From NCBI GenBank assembly GCA_951230915.1, contig OX579638.1, positions 18,122,696 to 18,186,695 of the forward strand: a stretch of 64,000 nucleotides of DNA. The letters are read 5' to 3'. Below the pieces are notes generated by a model. It was not told the DNA's origin and searched no databases. It saw only the letters and a program-made list of their open reading frames with translations. Each line of letters opens with the position of its first letter. Within the stretch, counting starts at the first letter, position 1. The position numbers and the translations under genes were made by a program. Origin of the DNA: Antitrichia curtipendula. Lineage: Eukaryota > Streptophyta > Bryopsida > Hypnales > Leucodontaceae. This document shows, piece after piece, positions 25,942 to 37,567 of this stretch.

Positions 25942-26536
25942 TTAACCCTTAAATGCCCAAGGCCTGTTCGGAGCTTCTTGAAATTTGCTCTAAATTGAAC
26001 AAAAAATGAACATTTTCATAAGTTGTACCAATTTCTTTAGAATTGTAACCGTACAAATTTAAAGTAGACATGTTAGAGATCATATAGGAAAAGAAAACAT
26101 AACAATATCACTTACAGATTGAAAGATTATAATGTTTGATTATGAGGGTGTTAAAACTATGAAAATTTTTCAATTCTCTTTTTGCATGTCAACTCTAAAA
26201 AGTTGGTCACTAAAAAAATATGAGGTTATAGGGCCTAGTATGCACAACCCCAATCAATTTACGGTTTAAGAAAATCTATTCTACAACTTTTTTAAATGAA
26301 TTTCTAATAGGATTTTTTCTCCAAGATCTAGTGTATTTAAGGCTCTATGCACAAAATCTTGAATAGAAAAATCATAATTCTTCATTTTTAAGATCAACTT
26401 TTTGATCCTAAGAGTGGACTTCCAAAAGAGTTCTCCAAAAATATAAAATATTAAAAATAACAATTTGGTTGGATTTTACTTAACTTCAAAGTTTTTGAAA
26501 CACCAGAATCTGGTGCGTCGGGCAGTTAGAGGTTAA
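25942..26536. mobile_element. TTAA-flanked non-autonomous element, family C
   Basis: The 595-bp segment starts TTAACCCTTAAATGCCC and ends GGGCAGTTAGAGGTTAA. Read inverted, the end is TTAACCTCTAACTGCCC, so the termini match over most of 17 bp and are bounded by TTAA. There is no coding capacity. Its left terminus resembles that of the small element at 29897. Confidence 0.7.
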
Positions 26537-28734
26537 ACAATTGTGGCTTCACTGCATATTATCTCAAATTTCTACAATTTTAAGTCATGTGGCTTCAAAA
26601 AAATCCAATGATTGTTGAAATGCACCCTGTATTTTTTAATACAAACTTTTCCAAAGGTCACCATTGAATCTTAATTTTAATTTACAATTTTATAATTTTT
26701 TATAATTAAAATAAATAAATTACGTTTGACACATTCATAGCTTTTAAGTATTAGAAGATTTTAAAATCTCAACATTTGAAAAGTCCAAAATCTTCAACTG
26801 ATCACTAGTCCTTAAAAAAATAGGTACTTATACTAATACTTGCAAGATGGACAACTTTTATTTTATTTTATTTTAATGTATTTAATCATATAATTAAAAT
26901 ACATAATTTGAATTAATTTTGATAAATATTTGTGAAAATTTATAATAAAGACCTATTGATCAAAACTAATTTATGAACTAATGTGTCTATGTTGTATTTT
27001 TATCAAATTTTAAGCACCTATATGGTTGTTTTTGTTTATGAGGTTCTCAACATTTTTGAAACATAGCCACACACTAGAAGAAAAACGTGTCCTCCACAAC
27101 CGGCTAAAATATGACTAAATGTCCTATACAACTATCCTATGATTGTAGCCCTCTCTATTTGCACCAAATTCTTACATCATTGCTTTACATCATTTATACA
27201 ATATTTTAGTTGTAAAATAGTTGTAGGATGAAGTGGATACATTGTTTTAGTTGCAAAAGAGTTGTAGAATAAAGTATAGGATTATGAAAGTTGTAACAAA
27301 GTTCAAATTTAGAATGAATGTGAGTAATTCTCCATACAATATTCATCACAGTTGTTGATGTGGACTAGCAATGATATCCACCGTGTTGATTTGCAGTCGT
27401 AAAAAATGACTAGGAAATAATTGCAACAAAAAAATAATAGTAGTCATTTCCTAATTGTTTAATAGTCATTTTTTAGTTGTTTTTTAATTGTTTAGTAGTT
27501 GTTTTCAAATCATTATTCAATTGTCTTATATCTATCGTCCCATATCAATTGTCAAGATTACCATTAGGTTGGACATATAAGACTTGTAAGTAGTTGTATC
27601 CTTATGAAATGGTTCATGTTAATATAATTCTAAGATTTCTACAATTTGTAGATTTTGAAATCTACAAATTTTACAAGTTACAAACAAATTCCAAATGTGC
27701 CACAAACAAGTTGCAATGAAATCATTGACAAGTCACAAATGAGTCGCAAACAAGTCACAATGAAGTCATAGATGAGATGCAAACGAGTCTTACATTAGTA
27801 GCAAATGAGTCGCCAATAAGTTGTACAACTAACCAATTGAGTGACCGACCTCATGTGATAGTGAATACCCTGTCAGCTACCACATTATAAAGTTCCATGG
27901 ATGAAGTTCCAATTAAGTTGCCTACTTAGAAACAACATCATTTTGCCTTGCAACTATGATACAACTAAAATACTTGTCTACAGTGACTGGGGGCCTCAAA
28001 ATTCTCACCAATTGCAAATGTCCAATGCAACCCAAAAACCAATTGCTCTTTGTAGTTGCAGAACTCTCCATTTTCTCCTAGTGACAAAATAGTAGTCATG
28101 ACTATTTATCCTCTTGTTTTTCCTTTCAAGTTCTATAACTTTGAATATGTAGGACCTGTTTTTTTAATTTAAAAAAAATGATCATATGTCCAAGACTGAG
28201 TGCTTTATGTCACTAGTCACTTGAACTCCATCACTTTAATCCTTAACAATCCCTAGTAAAAAGATAAATATTAATTTGGAGCTTTCTAGGCAAAACAAAT
28301 TATTAGCTAAAAAGAATTTAGGCTTAGGATCTTCATTTTTGTTTTATTTCCATCCCTACACAAGTTATTCAAAACCTTGTCTAATAATCATGAAGCTTCA
28401 ACCACACTAGTCGCATTGTTGAAGAATAGAGAATAAATTAATTTTCCAACATACTTGAAAGTACTTCATCTGTTGTGTGTAGCTTTCACTATAATCTTTT
28501 GAAGACATGCATAGTCCATCTAGTGGCACCAAGACTTTTAGGGATTTTAGCTACTAAAATCCCAAGTATCCCTTTAGGATATACTCAAAGTTTTGGACAT
28601 GTTCTTATGTTTTCATTTTTTAATATGATTTTTTGAATTATTTTTAGATGATAGAATAACAAAATATTTTTTTGGAAATATAATTCAATTATTATCTAAG
28701 AGCAAAATTTATGCCACCCTAAGTTCAAAAATAT
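26537..28734. other. Intergenic, no gene seen; holds an 11-bp array
   Basis: AT-rich DNA without a convincing coding frame. The only ordered structure I see is the 11-bp-period array at 27669-27822. Confidence 0.4.
27669..27822. repeat. Degenerate tandem array with exact 11-bp period
   Basis: Fourteen consecutive 11-bp units run without spacing change. Examples are 'acaaacaagtt', 'acaaatgagtc', 'gcaaacaagtc', 'acaatgaagtc' and 'gcaaacgagtc'. The consensus is roughly gcaaacaagtc, with the final 'agt' best kept. The period is not a multiple of three, so it is not coding. Confidence 0.8.
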
Positions 28735-29126
28735 AGTTCACTGGGTAGCAAAAAAACCCCACAAAAACTTGAAATAACCTTTTTAAAAATTTGTTTTTTG
28801 TAGATTATATATATTTTTCTACATGGAAGACTATGATTCATTCTATTTAGACCAATGATGTGAAAGTTACAGAGCTTCTTATATTGTCGGCAATCATTGC
28901 ATCTTCTTGAAAAAAGAACCTATTGGATTTATTTTGAATTCAATTTTCAAAATTTTCAAAAACATAGTTGTTATAAGGTTCAATTCTCTTGCTAAAACAA
29001 TCTTACCATTGAGATTAGTGTATTTCAACTCCAGATTAGAGCTCTTAACAATTTTGTTTTTTCTTCTTGCAATAGAAATGGCAGTTTTGAATGTTTTTGA
29101 TGGAAAAAAGGAGCTTTAGGGGTTAA
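28735..29126. mobile_element. Partial TTAA element, family B
   Basis: The right end is 'gagctttaggggttaa' (29111-29126). The interior from about 28800 matches the family B copy at 52565-53150 in order: a 'gattatatatatttttctac' block, 'ttctatttagacca', then 'gaaagtta', ending in 'gaaatggcagttttga'. A clean TTAACCCC left end is not visible, so the copy is truncated or eroded. Confidence 0.55.
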
Positions 29127-29896
29127 TGCATGATGTGTTAGATTATTAGTCTATGTACATTTTCCAAAGCAATTTAAATTATGAATTCTTTCTAGAAAAT
29201 AAATGCATATAAGAATATATTAGTGGTACAATGGTTGCAATATTTGCAACAATAGTTATTGCACAATATTTTCTTTAGTTCATATGATAGAAATGGATTT
29301 TAAACTCAAGAGTGCTTTCTAATCAATTGGAATGACCATAAATAAGAATGAACACATAACCATCCAAATGGATGAAATTGTGACAATCAAAGTCGCGACA
29401 CTTTGCACTAAATCTAATACTAGTAGTGCAATTGTTTGCATCATTTACAAGGACACCTTGTTATATAAGAAATATAATATTATCTTAAGTTTTCTCAAAC
29501 CAGATTTTGAAGTAAAGAGTGCATCCAAATTTTGGAAGAAAATGTTCAAAGATGAACATTTTCATGTGACCATCCACTTGCATGAAATTGTCACAATGAA
29601 TCATGTCATTCTTTATCAAAATATTGATAGTACAATAGTTGCAACATTTGCAACCACACTTGTTGCATTTGAAACATATATTTTTCAAAAGTAGATTTAA
29701 AACTCTATTTTAAGAGTAGTTTCAAATTTTTGATGAAAATTTGCAAGAAAATTTGCAAGGACAAATTCATGACCATCCAAATGGATGAATTTGTGATAGT
29801 GGGTCACGTCATTGTCGAGGTCATTGTACACTTTATATAGTAGATAGAAACATAGTATTTTCTTAAATTTGCTAGAACTAGATTTTAAACTGGATT

Positions 29897-30122
29897 TTAA
29901 CCTATAAATGCCACGGAAGATGTTTTTTAGCTAATGAATGACAAAGAATCTCTCCATGTAGGATAAAAGTGCAACTACACATTCTCCAAAATTTTTTTGA
30001 AAAGGGAAGGTCATCTACAATAGTTTGACTTCTAATGAATGTTTTTGCATTATTTTATGCCAACAAGTCACACTGTACCAAAAAAGATTTCGACGGTGAC
30101 CAGCTCGTTGTTCAAGGGTTAA
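29897..30122. mobile_element. Small TTAA element D1
   Basis: This 226-bp segment begins TTAACCTATAAATGCC and ends CAAGGGTTAA. Its interior is similar to D2, the next segment: both contain an 'aatct...tgtaggatRaaagtgcaact' block and a 'ctacaRtaNtttgacttc' block. It shares its right-hand TTAA with D2. Confidence 0.6.
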
Positions 30123-30348
30123 TCCTTGAACGTCGACACGGACGCCAAACGTCCGATGGATGACAAGGAATCTTTGAGTGTAGGATGAAAGTGCAACTAT
30201 TCATCCTTGGAATTGGGTTTGGAAAGGAAAGATCTCCTACAGTACTTTGACTTCCAATAAGTGCTTTTGCTATTTCTTTGGCCAATGATCCACACAGTAA
30301 TACAAAAGGATGATTTTCAGCATCACCCCTTCGACGTTCACGGATTAA
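30119..30348. mobile_element. Small TTAA element D2 with 18-bp terminal inverted repeats
   Basis: The left end is TTAATCCTTGAACGTCGA. The right end read inverted is TTAATCCGTGAACGTCGA, so 17 of 18 bases match. It is 230 bp and bounded by TTAA. The interior is a diverged copy of D1, so the two form a tandem pair sharing one TTAA. Confidence 0.75.
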
Positions 30349-30438
30349 ACAAGAGTGCTTTTAAATATTGGATGAAAACTTGCAAGGATGAATACGTGAC
30401 CATCCAAATGGATCAATTCGTGACAGGGGGTCGTGACA

Positions 30439-30467
30439 GGGTATCTACTTTAATTGGATAGATACCC
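30439..30467. promoter_or_regulatory. Perfect 9-bp inverted repeat upstream of the dehydrogenase gene
   Basis: 'gggtatcta' at 30439-30447 is repeated inverted at 30459-30467 with an 11-bp spacer, about 112 bp before the dehydrogenase start codon. It lies in the likely promoter or leader. No protein is known to bind it; a regulatory role is only suggested by position. Confidence 0.35.
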
Positions 30468-30578
30468 GTCAGGATGCTGGTACCGGAGGGGAACTAGGTA
30501 TAAGCCTAGTCTTGAACGTTTCCTGCGACACACGTCTGGCACAAAGACGCTGCGCTTCAAGCAATAGAAGAGCTCGCC

Positions 30579-33500
30579 ATGGCCAGCTCTCTGCTGCGAT
30601 GCTCATCTGCGAGACTGCGTCTTCTTTCTCATCGCTCTTGCATTCCTTGCTCGCAATTCCAATTCTGCTCGTTGATCCATCGCCGTTACATTCACTCTGC
30701 CCCAGTTTCTTGTTCCGCAGGTGACATTATCCGGCGAATTCTTTGTTGTGGGTTGGGCGTTCCCGATTTTGAATTTTGAATTGAAACCAAAGTTCTGATC
30801 GTGTTAATTCAATTGTGCGGTTGCGTTAGGGTCATTTCGAATGTCTTTGAGTGTTTTAAAAACTACTGAATTTTGGGGTGTAACTTAGAGGTGCTAGTTT
30901 TGAGCTTTGTGGGGGTTTAAGTGATTGGTACTGCTGAGTGCTGTGCATACATTGGAATTATGTTTTAGTGTCAATTGAAGCTTCGATAGTTGAGTTTCAG
31001 GTCATAGGACTGAGACTGCGACTGCGGTGAAGCTGGATATGGCGCACATTGAGAAAGGGGTTGTTGCTGGTCGAACAAAAGTCGGGTAAATATCTTCTTG
31101 ATTACAATTGTCTCATGTCTTTGTGAACGAGTAGACTTCCGTGAACCCCTAAATTTCGGTTGAGCATCGAATGACACTTGGATGATCTTATTATATATGG
31201 CTTTTACAACTTTTTTGAAGGTGATTAAAAAAAGGAAATGTCGAGCAGGATTTGAGAAAAATCTGACTGTTTTAGTTACAATTGCAAATTTAGTGAATGG
31301 GGGGCTTCCAAATTGTGATCATTGGGACGTATGACGCAGATGGATAGGCACAGGAGTGATGGGACAGGCCATGTGTGGTCACATTCTGGACGCTGGCTTC
31401 TCTCTTACCGTTTTCAATCGCACTGCCAGGTGAGATCAGAAGTTTTTTAATTTCACCCTATTTTTTTTTTGAATTTCAGATTTGAATTATGAATTCAGTG
31501 AAGTTTGCAAAAAAAAATTCTGTTTCTATTTATATCTCTGGCGAGGTACTTTGTAACCTTGTCTAACTGGAGTCTTGCAGATATATGTTCGAAATATGTG
31601 GACAACATTGGAGTTAGGTTCTGATCTCTTATGCGTGGTTCATGTTTTTGAAAGCAGTAAAGCTGAGGGACTATGTAAGAAAGGTGCGGTTATGGCAGAC
31701 TCCCCAAGTGCTGTTGCTGAAAATAGCGATGTAGTCTTCACAATCGTGGGGTGAGTTGTTTTACTGTTACGATTCTGTATTTTTGATAAAGTGCAGTATT
31801 TGTATTGCTACGGTTTCTCCCTTGCTTTCTACCATGTTGTGACTAGACATCAACTTTTGGGGTTGACAGATATCCAGCTGATGTGCTGGAAGTGATTCTG
31901 GGAGAGAACGGAATTTTGCACAGTCTTCGTCCAGGTGGAATTGTACGTATATCACCTAACAAGAACTGTGATGCTCGAGGAGTTTTTGAGTTCTACGTGC
32001 ACTTATACTTCTGATTGCTGACATTGTAGCAATCTTCAAGGCAGCAGGGCAGAAGCCTGTGAGCTCTGCTGTTTGCAATGCCTAAGTAAATTCTGGTCCA
32101 ATGTTGTCAGGTGGTTGACATGACGACAAGTGAGCCATCTCTGGCTCGTGAGATCTTCGCTGTCGCTCAACAGAAGTAAGTCCGCTCAATTACTGGAGAT
32201 AAATTCTTGCATTTTAGTATTTTTTTCAAACTGTACCTTTCTTGATGTACTAAGCTACGTTAACTGATGGTTTGTGCGACAGAGGGTGTGATGCAGTTGA
32301 TGCACCTGTGTCAGGAGGAGATAAAGGAGCTAAAACAGGAACTCTTGCAATTATGGCTGGAGGTCAACAAGATACGGTAATTGATATTAATGGATGGTGT
32401 TCTCAGATTCGAAATTATTAGTCTGTCTCATTTTGTAAGGCACCTCTACTGTTTTTCCTCTGATGAGGAAGAGCCGTGCGCTACCCATTCCATGCTACAT
32501 AACAGGATATATTGACTATTCGTGTCTAGTTTGACTTCAGTTCTTTGCAAACAAGATTCCTAAGCCGATGACGCCAGACGCTTTTGATTTGATTGAGTCT
32601 TACATTCGATTTTGCAGGTTAGCTTGTTGGCACCACTGTTTAAATGTATGGGTTCTGTAACATACATGGGTCCTGCAGGGAGTGGACAAAGCTGCAAACT
32701 TGCCAATCAGGTAAGTTTTGATCGCTCTCGTCGATCATTCTGCTTCTCTTTCCGCAGTCCATAATCTTTCGGTCGAGGCATTCTTGGTATCAGATGTTTG
32801 ATTTCTTGTTGTTTTGAATTCTCATTTTCAGGTGACTATTGCCTCTACAATGGTGGGCTTAGTGGAGGTAAAATGATTTTCCCGCTTGACTCAAGATAAG
32901 AGATGGTTACCATTCATCAATTAAATATAGTTCATGCCAACAGTACCACTGAATTTCAGAAAGAATGCTTTTCTATCGTTCATCAACCCGAGTCTTCGTT
33001 GAAGAGTCGTTGGTGAATTTCATTTTCTGGAGACGCTCTTATTCTCTAAGTCATTCACTAGCTACTTCTGAGCAAGGTCTAGGTACCCTCAACTTCAGAA
33101 ACCACGGTAATTGTGGCAAACTTGGCTACTGAATGACCTCGGACATGGAATCTATAATAATAATGCCAGAAGATTGCAACTTCTACAGAAAAGTGCAGTT
33201 GTTTATTATGATGACAAAAGATGGGACAAAGAGCCCTTGGGTTGTAAATGATTACTAATCTGATGAACCTGAATCTGGCAGGGGATGTTGTATGCACACA
33301 AAGCTGGGCTGGATGTGACCACGTAAGTAACAGTTTCACCATTTACAGAGCCTCGATAAGTATGACATAGCAGTGCTTTCGCTCAAGGGCATCATCCCAT
33401 TTTTCCTTCTGTGCTGACTAGGCCCAATAACTGCATCACTCGAAAGCCATTAAGTTGGAACTGCTGAGTGCACAAAGAAGTCCAAGATATATCATTTCTC

Positions 33501-34467
33501 TAAATTTTCTACTTCGCCTTTTGATGTAGGTATTTGCAAGCAATAGCTGGGGGTGCAGCTGGATCAAAATCCTTGGAGTTGTATGCTGGTCGCATTCAGG
33601 ACCGCGATTTTGCTCCAGGTCGACATAATATTCCGTTTGAACTCTCTACACTTTGGATGCACCTCTCTTTTTTCTTTATACCTCGACTTCTCCATGCTGC
33701 AATTTAATCCTCATCTTGATGCTTCCAGGCAGTCAGGTAGAGTATACTATTTGCGTCACTTTGAGCATGTGTTTTATTTGGGAGATTGCTATAGAGCCGT
33801 GGAGAGATCTTTTGGGCAAATTTGGTTGAAGTCAAATTTCTATCACTACCGTTCGGAATTTATTTTTTAATGCAATTCAAAGTAAGAGGTGGTGACAGTG
33901 GGAAAACCCATTTCCATTCAATGATTATGGCCATAGACATTCAGCTGAGTCATCTTTACACCAAGAAGTGCAACCACTTATATGAATACATGAAATGCTG
34001 TTGGTAATATGTTATAACTGATCGATCAGTTTAGGAGAAAGGCTCAGGTTTCTAATGATTTTTTATGCCCTCTACCTTGTGTATAATCTTTGTTTTGCCA
34101 TTGTTCTGTGACGTCTTTGCATACAGGCTTTTATGTGAACCATTTTGTGAAGGATTTAGGTATCGCACTAGAGGAGTGCAAGCAAATGGGGCTTGCTTTA
34201 CCAGGGCTAGCACTTGTAAGCCTTCCAATCCATTTCTGTTTCACTTTGATTGCGTAGTTGACATCAATCACTTCTGGACTCTCCGGCTGTATCTGCACTA
34301 TCAAGTTCAAATTCTATCACGTTCTTAAATCTGTTGAACCTGTGCAGGCACAGCAGCTGTATGTGTCCTTGAAGGCACATGATGATGGCAACCTCGGTAC
34401 ACAGAGCTTAATCAAAGCTTTGGAGAGACTAAACAACCTCACGTTACCACAAAAAAACTCAGCGTAG
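30579..34467 (+). CDS. 3-hydroxyisobutyrate dehydrogenase-like protein, mitochondrial, 13 exons
   Basis: Exons: 30579-30720, 31001-31085, 31340-31429, 31658-31750, 31870-31942, 32111-32175, 32283-32376, 32618-32710, 32832-32867, 33282-33322, 33530-33618, 34127-34215 and 34348-34467. All introns are GT-AG and all joins keep frame, giving 369 residues. Residues 1 to about 48 are rich in Arg, Ser and Leu and lack acids, as in a mitochondrial targeting peptide. The Rossmann NAD(P) site follows: 'WIGTGVMG' (about residue 77). The substrate signature '[16 protein letters not shown]' comes near 187, and the catalytic-lysine region 'GQSCKLANQ' near 240. The ending is 'ALERLNN'. The protein most resembles plant 3-hydroxyisobutyrate dehydrogenase-like / glyoxylate reductase-like enzymes of the beta-hydroxyacid dehydrogenase family. 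These reduce or oxidise small beta-hydroxyacids with NAD(P). The exact substrate cannot be read from sequence. The start is the first ATG opening the targeting peptide. Confidence 0.95.
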
Positions 34468-34721
34468 GTAATTGGTAGGACCTGATCTCCAACTGATTCT
34501 TAGGGAGCCATGGCATGATCCTAATTTGAAGCAAAATCCTCTTTGCAAGAGATGCCCTAAATATTGGAAGAGCTTCTTTTTTGACATACAATAACCGCAT
34601 GACCTGTACTTGTTCATTTTGTATACAATTCCTTGGTCTAAGGAAGATTGTTCCCTCACAACTAACGTAGCCACGTAGGTAGTTAAATGGAGAGAACTGC
34701 GGTACCTTTGTGTGTGCCAGA

Positions 34722-34727
34722 AATAAA
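34722..34727 (+). terminator. Polyadenylation signal of the dehydrogenase gene
   Basis: A canonical AATAAA lies 255 bases after the stop codon and 54 bases before the TTAA element at 34781. It is the first such signal downstream of the gene. Confidence 0.5.
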
Positions 34728-34780
34728 GCTTACTTGAAATTTGTAAACCTATATTTGAGAAACAGAAAAAGTTTCTTGTC

Positions 34781-35710
34781 TTAACCCCTAAAGGACCAAA
34801 CACCATTTTTTGGTAACATAGTGATTTTGGGCAGCTCATTATGGGTGGAGTTTTTTGTTTTGTTTTTTGAAATTTTCACACAACTTGTGCTTAAGGGAGT
34901 AGCTTTAAGGTCCAACAATTTTCATAAATTTTGACTACATGGTTAAAAGTTATTGTATGACATGTAATTTTCATTGGTCTGTAGGTAGTTCAAAAAATTC
35001 TTAAAAAATCACTTTTTTCAAAAATAAAAATTTGAAATTGGTTCTTTAGATTTATATATACATGGAAAGCTTTGAATCATTTCATTTTGAATAATGAGAG
35101 GAAAGTTATGAGGAGTTTTAGTTTGTGAGCAATTATGGATTTTCTACTCTAAAATAAACTTTGAAGTCCTTTATTTTACTCAATTTTTAATATTTTTGGA
35201 AATAAAATAAAATTATAGGATGTAGATTGTTTATTACAACATTTCAACCATTGGGATTGACATTTTTTAACTCCGTAACAAAATTCTAAACAATTTAGTA
35301 TTATGAATCATGTTCTACTACTTTCTACTTATTATTTTTTTTCTCTATATGTTTTACAATTCCAAATGATCTCAAAAAATTTAAGCATGTAGACAACTTG
35401 CTTTGAAGAATGAATCCAAAGAGTAACCACCATTTTGGACCTTTCTTCATACAAATGTGACCTTGTAAAGTGCACCTGGTTTTCTGCAAGGACAAAAAAA
35501 GGATTTTTGCCACTTCAAACGCTAATATCTTGCAATCCACATGGTGAAAACTTCTGAAATTTTTTCCACTTCTTAAACCAATGTAATACAAGATCCTAAG
35601 GTTACATGTGTCCAAAAATATTTTTTTTTCTAAAATTTTGTACTTGTACTAGAAATGATAGTTTTAGAGCATTTTGGAAGAAAACATAGTCTCTGACCTT
35701 TAGAGGTTAA
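34781..35710. mobile_element. TTAA-flanked non-autonomous DNA transposon, family A copy 2
   Basis: This 930-bp segment starts TTAACCCCTAAAGG and ends CCTTTAGAGGTTAA, one mismatch from the perfect inverse. It is collinear with the copies at 1516 and 54065 along its whole length. It begins 313 bp after the dehydrogenase stop codon. There is no transposase. Confidence 0.85.
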
Positions 35711-37567
35711 TTGGTGTTGTATGGGTTTTAAGTTTTGTAATTACCACTTGGCACTTGAAATTTTTTTCAAAAACATTTGAAAATTAAATTTATGGTAGAA
35801 GTACATGTTTATGATAACTTAAGCATTTCAGTCTGTAGGATATGGTAAATTCATTGAGAAATTGAGCTCAATGTGTGTAAACATAAGGATGAGGAAGAAT
35901 AAAAAAATAAAAATCCCCAAAATGAATGTTTTATTCAAAATAAATGTGATTTTTTTGGCTAGATTCATTTTGGTCTCATAGACTCACCTATTACAATTAA
36001 CTTTGACACTTCTCCCTAAGTAGGGAAGTAAAAGAGATGAGAGGATGAAAAGGTACAAACAAAGAATCTTTTTCAATGAACAATGCATCCAACTATTGTC
36101 CACAATAGATGATCCCTAGACAACTTGAATGGGGGGATGTTCAATGTAGGTACTTCTACCTTAGTGGGGCATTAATCCTTGAGCACCCCACCGACGGAAT
36201 CATGTTTCTCAAAATTTAAAGATTTTCTTGTTTGACTATTATAATCTTTTCGATAGTATGGTCAAAAGATCATTACATGTTTTTCAGCCCCTATGAAAGG
36301 CTGCGAGTTCCCCCAGGGGTTCCAAACCTTGGAACTATTTGGAATTGCACCGCAGCAATTGTTTGACATGGCAGAGAGATTGCTACATCATATTAAAAAA
36401 AAAAATTTAATTTAAAATCTCATCTTTTTTTTCTATTTTAAGATTTTTATTTTTTTTATTTTTTTTATTTTTCAGAAAAATAAATTCTGACAGCGGCCGT
36501 TCTTTAATTGCTGGGGAACAGGCCCAAAACAGCCCTCCAGACCCCCCAAAAAACATCTAATGGTGTCTCAAGGATGATTCCCTTGAGCTCCAGACTTGTC
36601 TCCAGTACCAATTAATATAGTTAGTTTATATAGATCTCTTGTTAGGTGATTGTTTGATTGGAATGAGTTCACAAGGGTATGGATTTTAGTAAATACGCAC
36701 TTGGTACTCAAGGGTTAAGGTATCCTCACCTAAAAGCAACCATTAAATTATTGTCCACAATAGATCATTCTAATAGAGCTTGCATAGGTGTTGTTTGAAA
36801 TAGGTACTTCTACCTTAGTGGGGTACTAAGGTATCCTCACCTCAAATAGACACTTATTCTGATCCCACTTTCTTATTGAGGGTATGGTTTAAATTTGAGT
36901 CAAATACCTTATGTTTGCAAATGAAAGAGAATCATAGTGCATTTCTTTTTATTCACATTTTTATTCACATAGATTATATTATGCTAATTTATCAAAGTCA
37001 CACTATTCTAAATTAGCGGAAGTTGAAATTTATTGCATTACATCACAAAGTTCCCTGGTCACGAAATGTCACTAGTAATCGTATGATTATCGTCAGGCAC
37101 AACTTCTGTATTGTATTAATTCATTTGGAAACATTTTTACAGCATGATATTGGCATTCATGATTACAGTGTGGTTTTGGCATGTAATTCATGAATGATTT
37201 TAAAATGTTGAAGTTGCATGAAAACTATGTACAACAAAATGTGTATGACTTTAGTGGCTTAGCAATGGGCAACTGACTGTGTGCAACATTAGTGCTTGTT
37301 TGAGACATATAAAGTTAGTGTGTCCATCACAGAACATCATGTCCATCCACTGAATTTGCACTAACAATACACTTTCTTATATTTCACAACTTGCATATGA
37401 AGTCCGTCTATTTAGCACAATAATATTCATATTGCATTTTGATCTCCACTTATTGTATAGTAGGTCTTGAGTTCTGGCACTTCAAGTGCTCCATCATAGT
37501 AGGAAAGTATGTAGTCCTTTCTAAAGAGTAAAGTAACCATGACTAAGTCCATGATGATAAAGAAAGA
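35711..37567. other. Intergenic with dispersed repeats, no gene seen
   Basis: The block holds an R1 repeat (36290-36430). It also has two related segments sharing 'attgtccacaatagat' and 'taggtacttctaccttagtgggg' (about 36090-36170 and 36735-36835). The second is bounded by 'taaggtatcctcacct' and 'aggtacttctacctta', which are weakly inverted. I see no coding region. Confidence 0.45.
36290..36430. repeat. Dispersed repeat, family R1 copy 3
   Basis: The blocks follow the same order as the copies at 20341 and 22140: 'aggctgcgagttccc', 'ttggaactatttgg', 'ttgacatggca', then a poly-A/T-rich tail. It is non-coding. Confidence 0.5.

Larger units (their letters stand above)
29287..30430. repeat. Array of about 200-bp diverged tandem units, split by two TTAA elements
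   Basis: The landmark 'accatccaaatggatgaa' recurs near 29359, 29578 (diverged), 29771 and 30398. Each is preceded by an 'aaa..gatgaa/ggacaaattcat' block and an upstream 'gattttaaact...agagt' block. Spacings are 219, 193 and 627 bp. The last is long because two small TTAA elements (29897-30348) sit between units 3 and 4; without them it is about 180. The array ends about 150 bp before the dehydrogenase start codon. Confidence 0.7.
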
